From: JAKLKS01 sp964370855
Lineage (GTDB): Bacteria > Planctomycetota > JAJSAM01 > JAKLKS01
DNA: 52,874 bases
Reading direction: 5' to 3'
Assembly: GCA_964370855.1 (NCBI GenBank)
Contig: CAYJMF010000018.1
Location: 1-52,874 of the forward strand
Shown here: positions 47,735 through 52,874 of the stretch, piece after piece
Numbering within the stretch: position 1 is the stretch's first letter
Layout of the letters: every line of letters starts with the position of its first letter
Made by a program: the position numbers and the translations under genes
Notes under the pieces: model-generated
Databases searched by the model: none
The model's input: only the letters and a program-made list of their open reading frames with translations
What the model was told of the DNA's origin: nothing

Positions 47735-49192
47735 CTAGCCGACGGAGCCCTCCATCTCCATGGCGATGAGCCGGTTGAGCTCCACCGCGTACTCCATGGG
47801 AAGCTCCTTCGTGAAGGGCTCGATGAAGCCGTTCACGATGAGGAGGGTGGCCTCGGCCTCGGTCAGGCCGCGGCTCCGCAGGTAGAAGAGCATCTCGTCC
47901 CCCACCTTGCTCACCGTGGCCTCGTGCTCGATGGACACCTTCTGCTCGTCCACCTCCATGGTCGGGTAGGTGTCGGAGCGGGAGTCGCGGTCGAGGAGCA
48001 GGGCGTCGCAGCGCACGTTCACCTTGCTCCCCACGGCCCCCCTGTGCACCTTCACGAGCCCGCGGTAGGAGGAGCGGCCGCCGTTCTTCGAGATGGACTT
48101 GGAGGTGATGGTGGAGGTGGTCCGGGGGGCGGAGTGGATGATCTTCGCGCCGGCGTCCTGGTGCTGCCCCTTCCCGGCCATGGCGACGGAGAGGACCTCG
48201 CCGCGGGCCCCCTCCCCCACCAGGTAGATGGCGGGGTACTTCATGGTGAGCTTGCTGCCGAGGTTCCCGTCCACCCACTCGACGGTGGCGCGGGCGTGGG
48301 CCACGGCCCGCTTGGTGACGAGGTTGAAGACGTTGTTGGACCAGTTCTGGATGGTCGTGTAGCGGAGCTTCGCCCCGGGGAGCGCCACGAGCTCGACGAC
48401 GGCGCTGTGCAGGGAGTCGCTGGAGTAGGTCGGGGCCGTGCAGCCCTCGATGTAGTGCACCGTGGATCCCTCGTCGGCGATGATGAGGGTCCGCTCGAAC
48501 TGGCCCATGTTCTCGGCGTTGATCCGGAAGTAGGCCTGGAGGGGGATCTTCACGTCGGTGTTCTTCGGCACGTAGATGAAGGATCCGCCGGACCAGACGG
48601 CGCTGTTGAGGGCGGCGAACTTGTTGTCCTCGGGCGGGATGATCGTCCCGAACCACTTGCGGACGAGGTCCGGGTGGTCCTTCAGCCCCTGGTCCATGGA
48701 GAAGAACAGCACGCCCAGCTTCTCGAGGTCCTCGCGGATGGAGTGGTAGACGACCTCCGACTCGTACTGCGCGGTGACCCCGGCGAGGAACTTCCGCTCC
48801 GCCTCGGGGATGCCGAGCTTGTCGAAGGTGCGCTTGATGTCCTCGGGCACGTCGTCCCAGGAGCGCTGCTCCCCCGAGGAGGGCTTCAGGTAGTAGAAGA
48901 TGTTCTCGAAGTCGATCTCCGCCAGCATGGCCGTGTCGCCCCAGGTGGGCATGGGCTTCGAGAGGAAGACCTCGTAGGCGTGGAGCCGGAACTCCCTCAT
49001 CCAGTCCGGCTCGCCCTTCATGCGGCTGATCTCCTCCACCACCGTCGCGTCGAGGCCGCGGCGGGAGCGGAAGACGGGCCTCGACTCGTCGTGGAAGCCG
49101 TACTTGTAGTCGCCGGTGATTCCCCGGGCCTCGGCGGCAGCCGCGGTCTTCGAGTCGCGGGCCTCCGCCGTCGGGGTCGCGTGATCGCTCAT
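47735..49192 (-). CDS. sufB: SufB, Fe-S scaffold subunit
   Basis: 485 residues. YKYGFHDESRPVF, VWSGGSFIYVPKNTDVKIPLQAYFRINAE (in parts), GQHQDAGAKIIH and the C-terminal HEATVSKVGDEMLFYLRSRGLTEAEATLLIVNGF match SufB. Fe-S clusters assemble on the SufBCD complex. GGAGG lies six bases before the ATG, inside the sufC stop region. Confidence 0.96.
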   Translation of the reverse strand: MSDHATPTAEARDSKTAAAAEARGITGDYKYGFHDESRPVFRSRRGLDATVVEEISRMKGEPDWMREFRLHAYEVFLSKPMPTWGDTAMLAEIDFENIFYYLKPSSGEQRSWDDVPEDIKRTFDKLGIPEAERKFLAGVTAQYESEVVYHSIREDLEKLGVLFFSMDQGLKDHPDLVRKWFGTIIPPEDNKFAALNSAVWSGGSFIYVPKNTDVKIPLQAYFRINAENMGQFERTLIIADEGSTVHYIEGCTAPTYSSDSLHSAVVELVALPGAKLRYTTIQNWSNNVFNLVTKRAVAHARATVEWVDGNLGSKLTMKYPAIYLVGEGARGEVLSVAMAGKGQHQDAGAKIIHSAPRTTSTITSKSISKNGGRSSYRGLVKVHRGAVGSKVNVRCDALLLDRDSRSDTYPTMEVDEQKVSIEHEATVSKVGDEMLFYLRSRGLTEAEATLLIVNGFIEPFTKELPMEYAVELNRLIAMEMEGSVG

Positions 49193-49201
49193 GGGAGCCT
49201 C

Positions 49202-50020
49202 CTAGGCCCCCGCCGGGGCGGCGGCGGCCTCGGATTCGGGGGCGAGCCACTCGTAGCCGCGCCTGTCGATCTCCTCCGCGAGCTCGTGGCCGCCGCTGCG
49301 GACGAGGCGCCCCTTGATGAGGACGTGCACGCGGTCCGGCCGGACGAACTCGAGCATGCGGTGGTAGTGGGTGATGATGAGCATGGTGCGGTCCGGTCCG
49401 CGCATGGCCTGGACGGCGCCGGCGATGACCTTCAGGGCCTCCACGTCGAGCCCCGAATCCGTCTCGTCGAGGATGGCCAGGCGGGGCTCGAGGAGCGCCA
49501 TCTGGAGCACCTCGAGGCGCTTCTTCTCGCCGCCGGAGAACCCGTCGTTCACGGACCGGGTCATGAAGGAGGGGTCCACGCCCAGGGTCTCGAGCTTCTC
49601 CTTGACCAGGGCACGGAACTCCCGGGGGCCGAGCTCCCCGCCGGGCCGCGATCCGCGGACGGCCTTGAGGGACTGCCGGAGCAGGTTGTGGACGGAGACG
49701 CCGGGGATGGCCACGGGGTACTGGAAGGCCAGGAAGATCCCCCGGCGGGCCCTCTCCTCCGGCGCGAGGGGGGCGAGGTCGTCCCCCTCGAAGAGGATGC
49801 GCCCCTTCGTGATGGCGTACCCGGGGTGCCCCATCACGGCGGCGCTGAGGGAGCTCTTCCCGGAGCCGTTGCGGCCCATGAGGGCGTGGATCTCCCCCCT
49901 CGGGACTTCGAGAGTGATCCCCGAGAGGATCTCCTTGCCCTCGACCTCCACGTGGAGGTCCTCGATGCGGAGCAGCGGTGCCTTGGGGTCCATGACCGGT
50001 GTCGATCTCCGTGTCTTCAT
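49202..50020 (-). CDS. sufC: SufC, ABC-type ATPase
   Basis: 272 residues from ATG 50020; ATG 49993 (MDPKAPLLRIEDLHVEV) is equally plausible because neither has a good ribosome binding site. Walker A GRNGSGKSS at 49-57, signature FSGGEKKRLEVLQMA, Walker B LAILDETDSGLD, H-loop IITHYHRML. ATPase of the SufBCD scaffold. First gene of the operon, downstream of the promoter and operator. Confidence 0.96.
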   Translation of the reverse strand: MKTRRSTPVMDPKAPLLRIEDLHVEVEGKEILSGITLEVPRGEIHALMGRNGSGKSSLSAAVMGHPGYAITKGRILFEGDDLAPLAPEERARRGIFLAFQYPVAIPGVSVHNLLRQSLKAVRGSRPGGELGPREFRALVKEKLETLGVDPSFMTRSVNDGFSGGEKKRLEVLQMALLEPRLAILDETDSGLDVEALKVIAGAVQAMRGPDRTMLIITHYHRMLEFVRPDRVHVLIKGRLVRSGGHELAEEIDRRGYEWLAPESEAAAAPAGA

Positions 50021-50106
50021 CGCGTCCCGCGACCGGGTGCCCCCGGCGCGACGGGGGTCGGTCCGAGGGGAGGCTCGAGGGCCCCGCGGCCCTCGTCCAC
50101 GTGTCT

Positions 50107-50137
50107 ATCCTAGGATACCTGACAGTTTTATCAACAT
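50107..50137 (-). promoter_or_regulatory. suf promoter with IscR/Rrf2-like operator
   Basis: Minus strand TTGATA (50134-50129), 16-nt spacer, TAGGAT (50112-50107). On the plus strand ATACCTGACAG at 50115-50125 matches the left half of the IscR type-1 consensus (ATASYYGACTR) except one base, and the right half (TCAACAT) matches with one base missing. The site covers the spacer and -35, so binding would block RNA polymerase. Linked to the Rrf2 gene at the operon end. Confidence 0.6.
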
Positions 50138-50243
50138 TTCGCACCGCCCTGTGACGGGGGTCACCGGCGGCGGCCACGGGAGGCCCCCGGGAGGCGGCGG
50201 GGAGGAAGGCCGGAGGCCCCCGGGGCCCCCGGCTCGCGGTCCC

Positions 50244-50327
50244 TGGTGCGAGAGGTGGGAGTCGAACCCACACGGGTTGCCCCAGCGGATCCTAAGTCCG
50301 CCGCGTATGCCGTTCCGCCACTCTCGC
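50244..50327 (-). tRNA. tRNA-Leu (anticodon TAG)
   Basis: 84 bases with encoded CCA. Acceptor GCGAGAG/CTCTCGC, discriminator A, anticodon stem GCGGA/TCCGC with loop CTTAGGA (anticodon TAG), long variable arm TGGGGCAACCCG region, T-loop TTCGACT. Lies between suf and the divergent response regulator. Confidence 0.96.
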
Positions 50328-50445
50328 GCCCCCCCATCTTCCCTTCCCCGCGCCCGACACTCCACGGGAAATCCACACTCCCCCGCAACCCCCGGAGCCC
50401 CAAGCGTTTGCATCCCCGGGATCGCCCCTTTCCCGGTAAAAACCC

Positions 50446-50473
50446 TTGGCAGGTTCGAAGGGTGCCTTAGAAT
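50446..50473 (+). promoter_or_regulatory. Predicted response regulator promoter
   Basis: TTGGCA (50446-50451), 16-nt spacer, TAGAAT (50468-50473); both hexamers match the consensus at five of six positions. It excludes the TTG at 50446 as a start codon and supports the TTG at 50524, leaving a ~44-base leader. Confidence 0.6.
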
Positions 50474-50523
50474 CGCCCGGGAGTCGGTCCGTCCCCATTC
50501 AGGGCGGACCCCGGGAGGAGCTA

Positions 50524-51393
50524 TTGGCCGGCCCCCGCATCCTGGTGATCGACGACGACATCAACATCCTCTCGACCCTGAGGATCCTGTTCCAGCGGGA
50601 GGGCTTCATCGTCCAGACCGCCTTCGACGGGGAGGACGGCCTCAAGAAGATCATCGCCGGGAACATCGACATCATCCTCTCCGACATCGACATGCCGAAG
50701 ATGAACGGCTTCGAGGTCTTCCAGAAGCTGAAGATGCAGGGCCTCGTGCAGCAGTTCCCCATGGTGATGATGTCCGCCGGCGTCGGGCCCGTCGAGCGGG
50801 CCAAGTACATCGAGGAGGGCGCCGAGGACTTCATCGTCAAGCCCTTCAACGCCATCGAGCTCCTGGCCCGCATGCGGCGCATCCTGGCCCGGGTCTCCGG
50901 CCAGTTCGGCGCCGCCGTGGGATCCGCCGCCGGGCCCAAGTCCTCGGAGCCGGTCCACGGCTCCCGCCCGCAGGAGCTCACCCGCGGAAAGCTCGGCGAC
51001 ATCCAGGTCCCCGACCTGGTCCAGTTCTTCCTCCTCGGGCAGAAGGACGGGTTCCTCGAACTCACGATGCCCGCCGCCAACGCGCGGATGTTCTTCGTCG
51101 GCGGGCAGATCATCCACTGCACCGTCGTGGAGAGGACGGGCATCGCGCGGGAGGGCGAGGACGCCGTCTACAACATGCTCACCTGGAACGAGGGGAACTT
51201 TCGCGCCGCCTTCGAGAAGGTGGCCATGCCCCGCCGCATCCGGACCCCCACCCACGAGCTCCTCCTCGAGCACGCCCGCCGAACCGACGACTCCGCCCGC
51301 CGGACGGCCACGGCGGCGGCCGCCCCCGCCTCCCCCGCCGCACCTCCGCAGGGCGGCGCCGGCACGGGCCGCAAGGACGACTTCAACTTCTGA
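50524..51393 (+). CDS. Response regulator, REC-PATAN (DUF4388) type
   Basis: 289 residues from TTG at 50524, preceded by GGGAGGAG three bases away. REC domain about 1-125 with acidic pocket D10-D12, phospho-acceptor D54, switch S84 and K106. A linker leads to a PATAN/DUF4388 domain (about 150-255: KLGDIQVPDLVQFFLLGQKDGFLELT, FFVGGQIIHCTVV). Ala/Pro-rich tail. PATAN domains are linked to signalling and protein interaction rather than DNA binding. No histidine kinase is adjacent. Confidence 0.9.
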   Translation: MAGPRILVIDDDINILSTLRILFQREGFIVQTAFDGEDGLKKIIAGNIDIILSDIDMPKMNGFEVFQKLKMQGLVQQFPMVMMSAGVGPVERAKYIEEGAEDFIVKPFNAIELLARMRRILARVSGQFGAAVGSAAGPKSSEPVHGSRPQELTRGKLGDIQVPDLVQFFLLGQKDGFLELTMPAANARMFFVGGQIIHCTVVERTGIAREGEDAVYNMLTWNEGNFRAAFEKVAMPRRIRTPTHELLLEHARRTDDSARRTATAAAAPASPAAPPQGGAGTGRKDDFNF

Positions 51394-51869
51394 TTTCACC
51401 GCCGGTTTCTTGGTGACACGGGCCCCGTGGAGTGAGATAGTTCCCGGGTCGGGGCCGAAGCCGGATGGATCCTCGGAACGGCCCCGCCGCCGTGAACCTC
51501 GTCTCATCCGGAAGAGAATCGGTCCCGTCTCGAAGGCCCGGCGGGAGGAGATGTCCCGGAAGCCGCGACGATGCGTTCCACTCGACCCCGACGGGGTCCG
51601 AACCCGATCCAACAGGAGCCCGACGCACACCGAAGCTGAAGCGGAGGTTGCCCTCAACGGGCGTAAAACTTCCACCTCATCCCTATTCTCCAAGAAGTAA
51701 CCTCCGCTTCTTTCCCGGTCCTCCCGCCCCGCCCTCCCGCCCCCGGTGCGCCCCGACCTGCCGGGGATCCCCCGCCCCCCCCGGTGACCTCCCCCGCCCG
51801 CGATGGTGCCGAACGGGCCGGGCTCCCGCCGGTTACCCTCCGATGGCCCCGTTCCACGGAGCAAGCGCC
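51394..51869 (+). ncRNA. Structured intergenic stretch, candidate small RNA or leader
   Basis: 476 bases without a credible gene. A promoter-like GTGACA (51413-51418), 17-nt spacer and GATAGT with TG two bases before it (51433-51441) would start RNA near 51448. Inside, CCGGATG (51461-51467) pairs with CATCCGG (51505-51511). A perfect 12-bp repeat GAAGCGGAGGTT (51638-51649) pairs with 51699-51710, followed by a pyrimidine run (CTTTCCC). The loop is AT-richer than its surroundings. No known RNA family recognised. It may alternatively be the leader of the next gene. Confidence 0.35.
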
Positions 51870-52664
51870 ATGAAGGGATCCACCGGGCTCGCCGGCCTCG
51901 CCGTGACGGCCCTCGTCGCCGCCCTCGTCTCCTTCTCCGTCGCCGCCCTTCTCGGCCCGTCGCCGGCCGCTCCCGCCCTCCGCCCCGGTCCCGGCCCCTC
52001 CTCCTCCCTCGAGCGGGAGGTCGCGTCCCTGCGCGCCGAGGTCGCGGAACTCCGCTCCGCCCGGGGCGGTCCCGCGCGGGGCCCCCGCCCCGCGGCGGAG
52101 GAGGTGGAAGGGCGGCCCGGCCCCGGGGACGCGGTCGAGGGGGCGGCTCTCGCCGGGGGCGCCGGCTCGGGGGACGGGGAGGGGACGCTTCCCGCCACGC
52201 GGGAGGACCTCCTCTCCCTCATCGACCAGCGCATCGACGCGAAGGGGGCCGGCGGTCCCGAATGGAAGCCCCCGGCGCCGAAGCCGCGGGTGACCGTCGA
52301 GGAGGCCGGCGCCGAGATGGGGCTGACCGCCTTCGAGGTGGACGCCGTCCGCCGCGCCTACGAGGCCGCCGAGACGGAGATGATCACCTGCGTCATGGGC
52401 ACCGCCGACCTCGACGCCATCAAGGAGGAGGTGCGGGCCGCGAAGGAGGATCCCGACCGCAAGGCCGCCCTCGTGAACAAGGCCGTCGGGAACGTGATCC
52501 GCAACCTCGGGAAGGTCATGACCATCGAGGACCGCCGGGACCGGGACCTGAAGAAGGTGCTCACCGGGGAGCAGGTGTCGAAGCTCAAGGGGTACAACCT
52601 AAAGCCCACCCTGGCCGACGCGGAGCTCGAGGACATCCTGAAGGACGCCTTCGGGAACAGGTAG
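51870..52664 (+). CDS. Membrane-anchored helical protein, function unknown
   Basis: 264 residues. ATG at 51870 has GGAG eight bases upstream; an in-frame ATG at 51843 is an alternative. Residues 5-32 form a membrane anchor or uncleaved signal (LAGLAVTALVAALVSFSVAALL). A short coiled coil (LEREVASLRAEVAELRS) follows, then a low-complexity Gly/Ala/Pro linker to about 120, and a helical C-terminal domain with a single Cys (EMITCVMGTADLDAI). Most of the protein probably faces the periplasm. No family recognised. Confidence 0.72.
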   Translation: MKGSTGLAGLAVTALVAALVSFSVAALLGPSPAAPALRPGPGPSSSLEREVASLRAEVAELRSARGGPARGPRPAAEEVEGRPGPGDAVEGAALAGGAGSGDGEGTLPATREDLLSLIDQRIDAKGAGGPEWKPPAPKPRVTVEEAGAEMGLTAFEVDAVRRAYEAAETEMITCVMGTADLDAIKEEVRAAKEDPDRKAALVNKAVGNVIRNLGKVMTIEDRRDRDLKKVLTGEQVSKLKGYNLKPTLADAELEDILKDAFGNR

Positions 52665-52874
52665 ACCGGGAGGGAGGGAGGGAAGGGGGGGAAGGGGGGG
52701 ACGGAGGGCATCCCCCGGAGTCACGGTGGTTCAAGCCACGAACGGTGAATCCGTCCCCCGGCTCCTCGCTGGATCGTGTGGGTCCTCTCTGGCGTTGCGC
52801 GCCTTCGGCGCGCGGCTCCCCCCGGGGGGCGTGGGGGGGGGGTACGATGGGCCCCCGGGGGGGGGGAGGGGGTG
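52665..52874. other. Non-coding G-rich end of window
   Basis: A homopurine tract of repeated GGG runs (about 52669-52702) can form a G-quadruplex on the plus strand. A 6-bp hairpin GCGCGC/GCGCGC with loop CTTCG follows near 52797-52813. Long G runs end the window. No gene is seen. Confidence 0.6.

Noticed and set aside
46137..50273. 1378-codon minus-strand frame
   Set aside because: Only its last 109 codons (Rieske protein) are real; the remainder overlaps sufB, sufC and sufD out of frame.
50446..50523. TTG at 50446 as the response regulator start
   Set aside because: It coincides with the predicted -35 and lies before the -10. The TTG at 50524 has a strong ribosome binding site and gives a standard REC start.
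51383..51628. 81-codon minus-strand frame
   Set aside because: No ribosome binding site or motif; covers the predicted promoter and overlaps the end of the response regulator.
51410..51700. 96-codon plus-strand frame
   Set aside because: Arg/Ser/Pro-rich with no domain, overlaps the predicted promoter at its start, and no good ribosome binding site.

Overview
The window is a block of very GC-rich bacterial DNA carrying most of the core gene-expression machinery. It covers the S10-spc-alpha ribosomal protein cluster, a split str operon (rpsL, rpsG, fusA), the rplKAJL-rpoBC block, the nusG-secE-tuf-tRNA block and a SUF iron-sulfur operon, nearly all read from the minus strand. Rare stops, long antisense open frames, zinc-type (Cys-rich) S4, S14, L33 and L36, a three-helix SecE, an EF-G resembling the spirochaete/planctomycete/deltaproteobacterial type, an ECF sigma factor fused to a large extracellular region and a REC-PATAN regulator all suggest a high-GC Gram-negative lineage. 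Planctomycetota is my best guess, with Myxococcota-like groups as the alternative. This is inference; there is no 16S gene in the window.

Layout. 1-398: poly-C/poly-G sequence with a 10-N assembly gap. 399-1493 (+): secreted helical/TPR protein. 1490-4011 (-): miaB-ribD. 4058-21545 (-): rpsJ, rplC, rplD, rplW, rplB, rpsS, rplV, rpsC, rplP, rpmC, rpsQ, rplN, rplX, rplE, rpsN, rpsH, rplF, rplR, rpsE, rplO, secY, adk, map, rpmJ, rpsM, rpsK, rpsD, rpoA, rplQ, then two uncharacterised genes. rpmD and infA are missing from their usual slots. 21707-23779 (-): fusA. 23855-27691 (-): the ECF sigma-transmembrane fusion. 27780-28467 (+): a vapBC-like toxin-antitoxin pair with a palindromic operator. 28524-29387 (-): rpsG and rpsL. 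29472-39945 (-): rpoC, rpoB, rplL, rplJ, rplA, rplK. 40026-43375 (-): nusG, secE, tRNA-Trp, rpmG, tuf, tRNA-Thr, tRNA-Gly and their promoter. 43410-50137 (-): sufC-sufB-sufD-Rieske-sufS-sufU-sufT-rrf2 with promoter and candidate Rrf2/IscR operator. 50244-50327 (-): tRNA-Leu. 50446-52664 (+): REC-PATAN response regulator, a structured non-coding stretch and a membrane-anchored hypothetical protein.

How it works together. The core genes make ribosomes, RNA polymerase, elongation factors and the Sec channel. Sec channel genes (secY, secE), nucleotide metabolism (adk) and nascent-protein processing (map) are embedded in the same operons. The suf operon builds Fe-S clusters, used for example by MiaB, and the Rrf2 protein encoded at its end probably senses cluster status and represses the operon.

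The most unusual items are the 1278-residue sigma factor that appears to be its own membrane receptor, an adenylate kinase with a histone-H1-like PAKK tail, a PIN toxin that seems to start at CTG, the palindromic vapBC control site holding an extended -10, hairpin-rich spacers inside the rpsJ-rplC and rplL-rpoB junctions and the tuf leader, several probable leaderless starts, and a promoter plus long inverted repeat at 51413-51710 that may be a small RNA.
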